Shown here: positions 42,596-50,670 of the stretch, piece by piece
Position numbering within the stretch: position 1 is the first letter of the stretch
Layout of the letters: the number at the start of each line of letters is the position of its first letter
Translations under genes and position numbers: made by a program
The notes under the pieces: generated by a model
Told to the model about the DNA's origin: nothing
What the model saw: only the letters and a program-made list of their open reading frames with translations
Database searches by the model: none
Origin: Arthrobacter globiformis NBRC 12137
GTDB lineage: Bacteria; Actinomycetota; Actinomycetes; Actinomycetales; Micrococcaceae
Direction: 5' to 3'
DNA length: 64,000 nucleotides
Assembly: GCF_000238915.1 (NCBI RefSeq)
Contig: NZ_BAEG01000039.1
Coordinates: 1 to 64,000, forward strand

Positions 42596-44332
42596 ATGAC
42601 AGAAACTGCAACGACGGCGGTCTGTGACGTCCTCGTCATCGGATCGGGCGTTGCCGGGATGGCCGCAGCACTGAAGGCCGCTTCGCAGGGATTGAGCGTG
42701 ATCGTCGCGGAAAAGGAGCAGTACTTCGGCGGGACCACCGCCATTTCCGCGGGATGGGCCTGGGTCCCCGGCAACCAGTACGGCATTGCGCAGGGCGATA
42801 CCCGCGAGGACGCCGAGACCTACCTGAAGAACCTGGCACCGGAGACGTTCAACGAAGCGGGAGTCCGGAACTTCCTGGACACCGTGCCCGAGGCCATATC
42901 GTTTTTCGAAAACGAAACCGACGTGAAGTTCACCTACCCGGAGAAGGCCCCGGACTACCAGATGGACCTGCCCGGGGCGAGGCTGTCCGGCCGGGCCATC
43001 CTGCCGCAGGACGTGGACGCGCGGGTCCTCGGGAACAAGCGGCTCCTGATGCAGCCGTACATGAGCTCCTATACAGTCTTCGGCTACATGCCGCAGGTGG
43101 GGCCGGACATCAACGAGTTTTTCCACGTGAACCAGTCGGTCAAGTCCTTCAGCTACGTTGCCAAGAAACTGCTGCGCACCTGGGCAGACGCCGCCCGCTA
43201 CAAGCGTCCGGTCCTGCGCTCCAACGGCAACGCCCTGATGACCCGGATGGTCAAGAGTGCGGACGACCTGGGCGTCCGGCTGTGGAAGGCCTCACCGGCG
43301 CTGTCGCTCACCGTGGACGACGACGGAACCGTCACCGGCGCGGTCATCGGGGGAGAGCACGCGGTCACCGTCACAGCGCGCGCCGGCGTCATTTTGGCCG
43401 CCGGCGGATTCTCCGGGAACAGGGAACTGCGGCGGCGCTATTTCCCGCATGACGCCGGCGGCGACGACCACTTCACTCCCACCGTGGGCCACGGCGGGGA
43501 CGCCGCCACCCTGGCGATGGGCGCCGGCGGCTACATCGACGATTCCGTGTTCAGCGTCGGCTCCTGGGCGCCCGTGACCGTGTTCAGGTACCTCGGCGGC
43601 GAACAGCGTCTCTTTCCGCACCTGCGGGCCATCGGCCTGCCCGGGCTGATCGCCGTCGACCGCCACGGCAGGCGCTTCGGCAATGAGGCCCTCAGCTACC
43701 ACGACTTCGGCGGTGCCATGATCGGGCACAACAAGGACGAGGACAGGACGTTCGGCTACGTGATCGGCGACGCGAAGACGATGCATAAATACGGCATCGG
43801 CTATGCCAAGCCCTGGCCCATGCCGCGCGGTTACTTCTACCGGACCGGTTACCTGGTCAGGGCGAACACCCTTGCTGAGCTGGCCGGCAAGCTCGGCATC
43901 GATGCCGCGGGCCTGGAAGCCACCGTCGCTGACTTCAACCCGGCAGCGGAGCGCGGCGAGGACCCCGCCTTCGGCCGCGGCTCCACCCAGTACAACCACT
44001 TCCGGGGCGACCTCGAGCACAAACCGAACCCGAACCTCGCGCCTGTGGGCAAGGGCCCGTACTACGCGGCGAAGATCCAGATGGGCGATCTGGGCACCTT
44101 CGCCGGCCTCGGCGTCAACGAACACTCCGAAGTGGTCACGGCTGAGGGATCGGTCGTCCCCGGGCTCCTGGCCGTGGGCGCGGCTGCGGTGAGCGTCTTC
44201 GGCGGCGGTTACCCCGGCTACGGCTCCCACATTGGCCCGGCGTTGGTGTTCGGTTACCGTGCCGGACGGGACATCGCCAGGCTTGCCGGGGAGCGGAACG
44301 CGTCCCGTCAGGCCAACGTGGCGGGCCGCTAG
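42596..44332 (+). CDS. FAD-dependent oxidoreductase, 3-ketosteroid dehydrogenase-like (copy 2)
   Basis: A 578-residue flavoprotein of the same superfamily as the enzyme at 39059-40738. It has VLVIGSGVAGMAAALKAASQG for FAD binding, then YFGGTTAISAGWAWVPGN, and the terminal GLLAVGAAAVSVFGGGYPGYGSHIGP. The Y-P-G-x-G motif is kept, but the NTAEN-type segment before it differs, and overall similarity to copy 1 is low. It therefore probably acts on a different intermediate. The ATG at 42596 follows GGAGCAGG. The next gene, an IclR regulator, starts 20 nt after its stop. Confidence 0.88.
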   Translation: MTETATTAVCDVLVIGSGVAGMAAALKAASQGLSVIVAEKEQYFGGTTAISAGWAWVPGNQYGIAQGDTREDAETYLKNLAPETFNEAGVRNFLDTVPEAISFFENETDVKFTYPEKAPDYQMDLPGARLSGRAILPQDVDARVLGNKRLLMQPYMSSYTVFGYMPQVGPDINEFFHVNQSVKSFSYVAKKLLRTWADAARYKRPVLRSNGNALMTRMVKSADDLGVRLWKASPALSLTVDDDGTVTGAVIGGEHAVTVTARAGVILAAGGFSGNRELRRRYFPHDAGGDDHFTPTVGHGGDAATLAMGAGGYIDDSVFSVGSWAPVTVFRYLGGEQRLFPHLRAIGLPGLIAVDRHGRRFGNEALSYHDFGGAMIGHNKDEDRTFGYVIGDAKTMHKYGIGYAKPWPMPRGYFYRTGYLVRANTLAELAGKLGIDAAGLEATVADFNPAAERGEDPAFGRGSTQYNHFRGDLEHKPNPNLAPVGKGPYYAAKIQMGDLGTFAGLGVNEHSEVVTAEGSVVPGLLAVGAAAVSVFGGGYPGYGSHIGPALVFGYRAGRDIARLAGERNASRQANVAGR

Positions 44333-44352
44333 GCGCCGGGCCGGAGACCGCC

Positions 44353-45138
44353 ATGGCCAACTCTCCCTCGGGGGAATCGGTGATCAGCCGCGTGGTGCGG
44401 CTCATGAGCGCCTTCGACCGGGACCTGCCGGCCATGACGCTCTCCGGCCTCGCCCGCCGCGCCGGCCTGCCGCTGACCACCGCGCACCGGCTCGTGGACG
44501 ACCTGGTCCTCCACGGCCTGATTGAGCGGCTGCCGGACGGGAACCTGTGCTCCGGGATGCGCATGTGGGAGCTCGCTGCCCGGGGCTCCCGTGCACTGAA
44601 CCTTCGTGAGCTGGCGCTGCCGTTCATGGAGGATGTCCAGGCAGCCGTCCACCAGCACACCACCCTCGCCGTGCTGGACCACGGCACGGTGCTGTACGTG
44701 GAGCGCCTTTCCTCGCCGCACTCCAGCCTGGATGCCGCCCACATTGCCCAGCGGATGCCCATCCACGCTGCCTCGTCCGGCCTGGTGCTGCTGGCGTTCT
44801 CGCCGCCCGCCGTCCAGGCCGAGGTGCTCGCAAAGCCCCTCAAGGCTGTGACCCCCGAAACCATCACCGGTCCTGCCCTCATCCGCAAGCACCTGGCCGA
44901 AATCAGGCAGCGCGGCTACGTGGCCCTGCCCGGCATCGGCGTCACCGAATGGACGGGCATCGCCGTGCCCGTCTTCGGGCCCGGCAACTCGGCAGCGGCG
45001 GCGCTCAACGCCATCGTGCCGCGGCAGGAAGCGGCGGTTCCGCTGATCGTCCCCGCCCTGCTGACCGCTGCGCACGGGATCTCACGCGCGCTGAAATCCG
45101 CCCAGCCTGAAGGGCAGGCGGACTTTCGCAACCGATGA
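44353..45138 (+). CDS. IclR family transcriptional regulator (copy 2)
   Basis: A 261-residue IclR protein with the winged helix near residues 10-60 (LSGLARRAGLPLTTAHRLVDDLV) and the effector domain (VLYVERLSSPHSS, QRMPIHAASSGLVLLAF, GVTEWTGIAVPVF). It is a paralogue of the regulator at 41650-42462. It is embedded between the second flavoenzyme and the P450 gene, with 20 nt and about 100 nt spacing. Two related sensors in one locus suggest control by two related compounds or mutual regulation. Its own operator cannot be assigned. Confidence 0.93.
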   Translation: MANSPSGESVISRVVRLMSAFDRDLPAMTLSGLARRAGLPLTTAHRLVDDLVLHGLIERLPDGNLCSGMRMWELAARGSRALNLRELALPFMEDVQAAVHQHTTLAVLDHGTVLYVERLSSPHSSLDAAHIAQRMPIHAASSGLVLLAFSPPAVQAEVLAKPLKAVTPETITGPALIRKHLAEIRQRGYVALPGIGVTEWTGIAVPVFGPGNSAAAALNAIVPRQEAAVPLIVPALLTAAHGISRALKSAQPEGQADFRNR

Positions 45139-45237
45139 ACGGAAGACCTGTGGGGGCGGCCACGGCGCATCCCGCAAGGTGGAGTGAGAGGCGGATCACA
45201 CCGGATTGCGCCGCACCCACCGGAAAGAAGGACGATG

Positions 45238-46548
45238 ATGTCTTGCCCGATGACAGCAACACCCCCGGTCTCCACGCACGTCAGCACCGGCGGAAGCGCA
45301 GGCGAAGGCACCGCACTGCCGCCCTACTCGCATGAACTGGACTGGCCGGACGGCATGGCGCCGTTCAAGGTGGTGGACGACGGGACCCAGGGTGATCCCT
45401 ACCGCCACTACCAGTGGATGCGCCAGAACGCGCCGGTGCTCCATGCGCACTCACCCGTTTCGGATGTCTGGTTCATTTCGCGGTACGACGACGTCCGCCG
45501 GGCCATGCGGGCACCGAAAGTCTTCTCCTCGCAGGTTGTGGACCCGGTCCCGCTGACCTTCCTGACGCTGTTCGACGCACCCAACCACACCCGGCTCCGC
45601 CAGGTGGTGGCGCAGGCCTTCATCCCCAAGGCCATCGCCCGCTTCGAGGACCGGGTGCGGGAGAACGCCGAAAAGTACCTGGCACCGATGCTCGCCGCCG
45701 GCGGCGGGGACGCCGTGGACGACTACGCCATCCCGCTCAGCATGTCCACCATCAGCGCCTTGCTCGACGTTCCGGCCGAGGACTTCGAGAAGATGAAATT
45801 CTGGTCCGACGAGACCTTCAGCTACTTCGGCCGGCTCGCCCGGAACGCCCAGGGCACCGGCACCGACGAGCAGAGCACCCTCGAGTTTTTCGCCTACCTG
45901 AAAGACACCATGGAGCGCCTGTACCGTGAGGAGAGCGACTCTGTCGGCGGACACATCGCCAGGATGTGGAAGGAAGGACTGCTCAGCGAGAAGGAAGCCA
46001 AGGAACTCTGCGCCTTTGTCTTCGTCGCCGGCCATGACACCACCACCATCCTGCTGGCCAACGCGTTCCGGACCTTCAGTGAACACCCCGACCTGCTGGA
46101 CCGCATCCGCCGGAATCCGGACGACGCCAACCTCTTCGTCGAGGAACTGGCCCGCTACCGCGGCACCGTCCAGCGGGCCAGCCGGATCACCATGGAGGCG
46201 GTGGAGGTTGCCGGCGTGACGATTCCCGCCGGCGCCATCGTCCGCCTGCTGCCCGCCGCAGCCAACCGGGACAGCAGCAAGTATCCGGACGGCGAGCGCT
46301 TCGACATTGACCGCAACACCGACGGCCACCTCGGCTTCGGGCACGGGGTCCACAGCTGCCTCGGCGCACCCCTGGCCAGGCTTGAGGTCCTGGTCACAGT
46401 GCAACTCCTGGCGGAGAAGCTCGCGTCGCTCACGCTGGATCCGGACAAACCCATCGAATACGTGCGCGGCAACAACCTGACGAACTCGGGCCCGGAGCAC
46501 CTCCACGTGATGCTGCAGCAGGTCAACGCAGGGCAGACCAATGCGTAG
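45238..46548 (+). CDS. Cytochrome P450
   Basis: A 436-residue soluble bacterial P450. I-helix AGHDTT at residues 264-269 (with the proton-relay Asp/Thr pair), the ExxR pair Glu303-Arg306, and the heme-ligand loop FGHGVHSCLGAPLAR with Cys374 are all intact. It hydroxylates a hydrophobic substrate using O2 and electrons from a ferredoxin. The ATG at 45238 is preferred because AAGAAGGA lies about 6 nt upstream; ATGs at 45235 and 45250 are alternatives. The reductase gene overlaps its stop by 8 nt and the ferredoxin follows, giving a complete class I system. I cannot assign a CYP family. Confidence 0.96.
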   Translation: MSCPMTATPPVSTHVSTGGSAGEGTALPPYSHELDWPDGMAPFKVVDDGTQGDPYRHYQWMRQNAPVLHAHSPVSDVWFISRYDDVRRAMRAPKVFSSQVVDPVPLTFLTLFDAPNHTRLRQVVAQAFIPKAIARFEDRVRENAEKYLAPMLAAGGGDAVDDYAIPLSMSTISALLDVPAEDFEKMKFWSDETFSYFGRLARNAQGTGTDEQSTLEFFAYLKDTMERLYREESDSVGGHIARMWKEGLLSEKEAKELCAFVFVAGHDTTTILLANAFRTFSEHPDLLDRIRRNPDDANLFVEELARYRGTVQRASRITMEAVEVAGVTIPAGAIVRLLPAAANRDSSKYPDGERFDIDRNTDGHLGFGHGVHSCLGAPLARLEVLVTVQLLAEKLASLTLDPDKPIEYVRGNNLTNSGPEHLHVMLQQVNAGQTNA

Positions 46549-47875
46549 CGGGACAGGCGCCGCAGCAGCGGCATCGACCCAGGACCCGGTGGGCATTCAG
46601 GACCCGGTGGTAACTAAGGACCCGGTGGTCATCGTCGGTTCCGGACACTCCGGCGTCGCAGTCGCCGCAGGCCTCCGCACACGCGGCTGGGAAGGCAACA
46701 TTCTGCTCATCGACGCGGAGAACGAACTGCCCTATGAGCGGCCGCCGCTGTCCAAGGAATTCCTGAAGGACGGCGCCCCGGATGAGCCAGCCGTGCTCCG
46801 CAAGGAGAAGTTCTATGCGGACAAGGGCATCGGCCGGCTCGCCGGGGTCACCGCGGAATCCATCGACAGGAACGGCCGGACAGTGCTGCTGTCCAACGGG
46901 ACGCGGCAGGCCTATCACCGGCTGGTCATCGCCACAGGTTCGCGGGCGCGGCCCCTCACCGTGCCGGGTGCCGGCCTTGCGGGAGTCAGATCCCTGCGGA
47001 CCCGGGGCGACGCCCTCGAACTCAGGCGGCTGCTGGTTCCGGGATCCCGAGTGGCCATCATCGGTGCCGGGTACATCGGGCTGGAAGTGGCCGCGGCTGC
47101 AGCCGCGAAGGGCTGCGAGGTCACCGTGCTCGAATTCCAGGACCGCGTGATGAGCCGGGTAACGTCGGCCCCCGTCTCGCGCCACTTCGAGCAGCTCCAC
47201 GAGCGGAACGGGGTGCGGTTTGTCTTCGGCGCCGCGGTCACCTCGATCGACGGCGGACAACGGGCCGAACGCGTGACCGTCGCCGACGGCACGGTCTTTC
47301 CTGCCGACGTCGTGCTCGCCGGCATCGGCGTCATACCCAACCAGGAGCTGGCCGCGCGCGCCGGCATCGACTGCCGGGACGGCATCCTCGTGGACGGGGA
47401 CGGCAGGACTTCCGATCCCGCCATCTACGCCAGCGGGGACGTCACGCGGTTCACCAGTCCCATCGACAATGCCAGCCAGCGGCTCGAATGCATCCAGAAC
47501 GCGCTGGCACAGGCAGACCGCGTGGCCGCGCACATTGCCGGCCAGACGGCCGCTGAACCGGAAATCCCCTGGTTCTGGACCGTCCAGCACGGTATCCGGC
47601 TGCAGACTGCAGGCGTCCGCCATCCGGAAGACCGGGTGATAGTCCGAGGCGAACCCTCCGGCGGCAAATTCTCCGTGGTCTACCTCCGCGACGGCCGCCT
47701 CGCGGCCGTCGACACCATCGCCAACCTGTCCGACTTCCGCACGGCCAAACGGCTGATCGGCCAGGGAGCACGGATCGATCCGCTGCTGGCCGCGGACCCC
47801 CGCGTCCCCCTCGCCGAAGCCATTTCCGGCGCAACCAACCACTCCCACGCTGACCTCACGGCAGCGCGATCCTAA
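46541..47875 (+). CDS. Ferredoxin reductase (putidaredoxin/rhodocoxin reductase type)
   Basis: A 444-residue FAD/NAD(P)H oxidoreductase. The FAD site is VVIVGSGHSGVAVAAGLRTRGWEG, followed by YERPPLSKEFL, a signature of the ferredoxin-reductase/dioxygenase-reductase group. The NAD(P) site is VAIIGAGYIGLEVAAAAAAKG, and the second FAD site is IYASGDVTRF. It takes electrons from NADH to the 2Fe-2S ferredoxin encoded 10 nt downstream, which reduces the P450. The ATG overlaps the P450 stop; the first 25 residues repeat D-P-V and are probably disordered. Confidence 0.94.
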   Translation: MRSGTGAAAAASTQDPVGIQDPVVTKDPVVIVGSGHSGVAVAAGLRTRGWEGNILLIDAENELPYERPPLSKEFLKDGAPDEPAVLRKEKFYADKGIGRLAGVTAESIDRNGRTVLLSNGTRQAYHRLVIATGSRARPLTVPGAGLAGVRSLRTRGDALELRRLLVPGSRVAIIGAGYIGLEVAAAAAAKGCEVTVLEFQDRVMSRVTSAPVSRHFEQLHERNGVRFVFGAAVTSIDGGQRAERVTVADGTVFPADVVLAGIGVIPNQELAARAGIDCRDGILVDGDGRTSDPAIYASGDVTRFTSPIDNASQRLECIQNALAQADRVAAHIAGQTAAEPEIPWFWTVQHGIRLQTAGVRHPEDRVIVRGEPSGGKFSVVYLRDGRLAAVDTIANLSDFRTAKRLIGQGARIDPLLAADPRVPLAEAISGATNHSHADLTAARS

Positions 47876-47885
47876 GGAAACCAAC

Positions 47886-48236
47886 ATGAGCAGCACCAGC
47901 ATCAGCAACACCGCCATCAGCACCAAACTGACCGTCGTCGACCGCGAAGGCGCCACCCATGACCTCGAATGGGAGCCGGGCCAGAGCATGATGGAGGCCC
48001 TCCGGGACAACGACCTGCCCGTACTGGCATCGTGCGGCGGCACCGCCTCCTGTGCCACCTGCCATGTGTTCCTGGAGCAGGAGGTCTTCGACACGCTGGA
48101 GGACCGCAGCGAGGACGAACTCGAGCTGCTCGTCGAGGCCGAGGGCTACCGGGAATGCGGCTCACGGCTCTCCTGCCAGGTGGGCTTCAGCCGGGACCTC
48201 GACGGGGTGACCGTGACGCTGGCCCCCGAGGAGTGA
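47886..48236 (+). CDS. 2Fe-2S ferredoxin (putidaredoxin/rhodocoxin-like)
   Basis: A 116-residue ferredoxin. Three cluster cysteines lie in ASCGGTASCATCHV (C-x5-C-x2-C), and the fourth is in SRLSCQV. The spacing is that of the adrenodoxin/putidaredoxin branch, which serves P450s, not the plant type. The first 17 residues are a Ser/Thr/Ile tail with STSIS/NTAIS repeats. It is the last gene of the rightward operon and should shuttle single electrons from the reductase to the P450. Its stop is followed by a weak convergent hairpin. Confidence 0.94.
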   Translation: MSSTSISNTAISTKLTVVDREGATHDLEWEPGQSMMEALRDNDLPVLASCGGTASCATCHVFLEQEVFDTLEDRSEDELELLVEAEGYRECGSRLSCQVGFSRDLDGVTVTLAPEE

Positions 48237-48248
48237 AGGCAGCCCGCG

Positions 48249-48276
48249 GCCCGGGTCAGGGAGTTAGCTCCCGGGC
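48249..48276. terminator. Possible convergent terminator
   Basis: A 7-bp GC-rich inverted repeat (48249-48255 and 48270-48276) with a 14-nt loop, lying between the ferredoxin and acVLRF1 stops. The latter stop falls inside the loop. No T run follows. Confidence 0.35.
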
Positions 48277-48938
48277 GGGTCAGTCACCGTGACCCGCACC
48301 GCGCAGGCGTCCGCGGCGGCCTTCTTCAGGACAGCCGCACGGGGATCGGGAACATCGAGGTAGGCAAGTCGCGGCAGGCCTGCCCAGGGCTTCAGGGCGG
48401 GCAGTGCCAGGACGTCCTCGGCCAGGCCGCGGTCACCGCCCGGGAGGATGTACTCGAAGGCGTGGCCGGCAAAAACCAGCCGCGCCTGCTCCGCCACCGC
48501 CTCGGCCATCGCGTCCGCCTGGTTGGCGCGGCGCCGGGCGAACCGCTGCTGCGACTGGCCGCCGGCGGCGGTGCGGGACTGCACATACTTGGAACCGGTC
48601 TTGGCGGCGAGGATGATCCCCTCGCTGGCGACGGCCACCCCGTACCCTCCGCGGCGGACCAGGACAAGGCCGACCGTGCGCGGCTGGGAAGCCAGGGAAG
48701 CCAGCCGTTCCACGAGGCCGGATCCCCGCCCCGGCCGGCCGTCGTCGGGCCAGGGCCCCACCAGCAGGGCGGTGGCACCGTCCGCCGCAGCCAGCCGTAC
48801 GCCGTCGTCGTGGTCCTCATATTCAAGGTCACCGTGGCTGGCGGCAAACCGGTCCACCCAGCCGGCCAGCCGTGCGCCGGGGACGAACGCGGTCCTGGTG
48901 GACGCCGGACGTCCCTGCGTCGGACGGCTGCCTGGCAT
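48264..48938 (-). CDS. acVLRF1 family peptidyl-tRNA hydrolase
   Basis: A 224-residue protein of the actinobacterial Vms1-like release factor group, which frees nascent chains from stalled large subunits. The core stretch GSKYVQSRTAAGGQSQQRFARRR, at about residues 115-137, contains the GGQSQQRFARRR segment that corresponds to the eRF1/Vms1 catalytic loop with the active glutamine. The N-terminal half is an eRF1 domain-2-like beta fold (VGLVLVRRGGYGVAV). It is convergent with the ferredoxin gene and divergent from rarA, 61 bp away. I know the family from actinobacterial annotation; the assignment here is by motif. Confidence 0.82.
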   Translation of the reverse strand: MPGSRPTQGRPASTRTAFVPGARLAGWVDRFAASHGDLEYEDHDDGVRLAAADGATALLVGPWPDDGRPGRGSGLVERLASLASQPRTVGLVLVRRGGYGVAVASEGIILAAKTGSKYVQSRTAAGGQSQQRFARRRANQADAMAEAVAEQARLVFAGHAFEYILPGGDRGLAEDVLALPALKPWAGLPRLAYLDVPDPRAAVLKKAAADACAVRVTVTDPPGS

Positions 48939-48987
48939 TGCCGATTCCCTGCTTTCGTGGCCGGACTTTTCCTGCTGAATCTAGAAG

Positions 48988-48993
48988 TAGCCT
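48988..48993 (+). promoter_or_regulatory. -10 box of a probable leaderless rarA transcript
   Basis: TAGCCT lies 6 nt before the rarA GTG, and no Shine-Dalgarno sequence is present. Confidence 0.5.
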
Positions 48994-48999
48994 ATCTAT

Positions 49000-50499
49000 G
49001 TGGATGATCTTTTTGGTTCGGCGGCCCAGGACAGCGACGACGGTGAGAACGACGACGACGGCGACGTCGCCGATTCGGCCCAGTCCCGTTCCGCCCAGTC
49101 CCGTTCCGCGCCACGCAGCCCGCTGGCCGTCCGGATGCGCCCCCGGACGCTCGACGAGGTGGTGGGCCAGCAGCACCTCCTGGGCCAGGGGTCCCCGCTG
49201 CGGCAGCTGGCGGCAGGTGCCGACGCCGCCGGTCCTGCCGGCCCCAGCTCGCTGATCCTTTGGGGGCCGCCGGGCACCGGAAAAACCACGCTGGCCCACG
49301 TAATCGCACGCGGGCCCGGGCGTAAGTTCGTGGAGCTCTCAGCCATCACCTCCGGGGTCAAGGATGTCCGCCGCGTCATGGACGACGCCCTGACCGCCCG
49401 TGACCTGTACAAGACCACCACCGTCCTGTTCCTCGACGAGATCCACCGCTTCAACAAGGCACAGCAGGATGCACTGCTGCCCGGTGTCGAAAAGGGCTGG
49501 GTCGTCCTGGTCGCGGCAACCACGGAAAATCCGTCGTTTTCGGTGGTCTCCCCGCTGCTGTCCCGCTCCCTGCTGCTGACGCTCAAGCCGCTCACCGACG
49601 CGGACATCGAGGGCCTGCTGGTGCGGGCCGTCGAGGACCCCCGCGGCCTCAACGGCAACGTCCGGCTCAGCGACGAGGCCCTCGAACACCTCGTCCGGCT
49701 TTCCGGCGGCGACGCACGCCGGGCACTGACCGCGCTGGAAGCCGCTGCCGGCGTTGCGTTCGGTGACGCGGACGACGTCGGACATTCCGGTGCGGGGGAC
49801 GGTGACACCGATGCGGACGGCGCAGTTGCCAACGGCGCAGGCCAGCCGGTCGCCGTCGAACCGGTCACGGTAGGGCTCCGGCACACCGAGCGTGCCCTGG
49901 ACGCCGCAGCCGTCCGCTACGACCGCGCCGGGGACCAGCACTACGACGTGGCCAGCGCATTCATCAAGTCCATCCGCGGGTCTGACGTGGACGCAGCCCT
50001 GCACTACCTCGCGCGGATGCTGGAGGCGGGGGAGGATCCGCGCTTCGTGGCCCGGCGCATCGTGATCTCGGCCGCGGAGGACGTGGGCATGGCGGATCCG
50101 ACGGCCCTGCAGACGGCCGTGGCCGCGGCGCAGGCCGTGCAGCTCATCGGAATGCCCGAGGGCCGCATCGTGCTCGCCGAAGCGGTGGTCCACCTGGCCA
50201 CGGCACCAAAGTCCAACGCCGCCTACATGGGCATCAACAAGGCCATCGCGGACGTGCGGGCGGGCCTGGGCAACGGGATCCCCGCGCACCTGCGCGATGC
50301 GCACTATCCTGGGTCAAAGCAGCTGGGCCACGGAGTGGGCTATAAGTACGCCCATGATGCCCCGCACTCGGTGGCCGCCCAGCAGTACCCGCCGGACGAC
50401 CTCGTGGGCCGCGACTACTACGAGCCCACCGCAAACGGTGCCGAGCGGGACATCGCCGTCCGGCTTGAACGGCTGCGCAAGATCGTCCGGGGCAAGTGA
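49000..50499 (+). CDS. rarA: Replication-associated recombination protein RarA (MgsA)
   Basis: A 499-residue AAA+ ATPase that acts at stalled replication forks. Walker A is [11 protein letters not shown], Walker B is [16 protein letters not shown], and the sensor/arginine region [20 protein letters not shown] is typical of RarA/WRNIP1. The tetramerisation domain near the C-terminus includes [13 protein letters not shown] and [12 protein letters not shown]. The GTG at 49000 is probably leaderless. The N-terminus (about 1-40) is acidic and carries two SAQSR repeats from a 15-bp duplication. A Gly/Asp-rich insert lies near residues 260-290. Confidence 0.96.
   Translation: MDDLFGSAAQDSDDGENDDDGDVADSAQSRSAQSRSAPRSPLAVRMRPRTLDEVVGQQHLLGQGSPLRQLAAGADAAGPAGPSSLILWGPPGTGKTTLAHVIARGPGRKFVELSAITSGVKDVRRVMDDALTARDLYKTTTVLFLDEIHRFNKAQQDALLPGVEKGWVVLVAATTENPSFSVVSPLLSRSLLLTLKPLTDADIEGLLVRAVEDPRGLNGNVRLSDEALEHLVRLSGGDARRALTALEAAAGVAFGDADDVGHSGAGDGDTDADGAVANGAGQPVAVEPVTVGLRHTERALDAAAVRYDRAGDQHYDVASAFIKSIRGSDVDAALHYLARMLEAGEDPRFVARRIVISAAEDVGMADPTALQTAVAAAQAVQLIGMPEGRIVLAEAVVHLATAPKSNAAYMGINKAIADVRAGLGNGIPAHLRDAHYPGSKQLGHGVGYKYAHDAPHSVAAQQYPPDDLVGRDYYEPTANGAERDIAVRLERLRKIVRGK
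49078..49107 (+). repeat. 15-bp tandem duplication in rarA
   Basis: GCCCAGTCCCGTTCC occurs twice in a row (49078-49092 and 49093-49107). It is in frame and encodes SAQSR-like repeats in the disordered N-terminus of RarA. Confidence 0.85.
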
Positions 50500-50508
50500 C
50501 CGCCATGG

Positions 50509-50514
50509 TAGGAT
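50509..50514 (+). promoter_or_regulatory. Candidate rpsD -10 box
   Basis: TAGGAT, 10 nt after the rarA stop. It would give a leader of about 150 nt before rpsD. No good -35 box is seen. Confidence 0.4.
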
Positions 50515-50670
50515 GGATGCTTGTCTGGCAAGGCACGGACGCACAATCCACCGAATTTTAGTTCGACGGAGCTGTGCCCTGTGCCCAGTAGCAAAAGGCA
50601 GCGGTTGGCCGATGCTCTCCATCGTGGAGGCCAGTAACACTGACACACCGCAGATATTGGAAGGACACAA
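50515..50670 (+). promoter_or_regulatory. Long rpsD leader with hairpin
   Basis: About 150 nt of untranslated sequence precede rpsD. A hairpin forms near 50605-50635, where TGGCC pairs with GGCCA around an inner GATG/CATC stem. A translational autoregulation site for S4 is possible by analogy with other bacteria, but no known motif is matched. Confidence 0.35.

Noticed and set aside
37335..48236. Catabolic island as a mobile element
   Set aside because: No transposase, integrase, tRNA boundary or flanking direct repeat is seen. Acquisition by transfer is possible but unsupported within the window.
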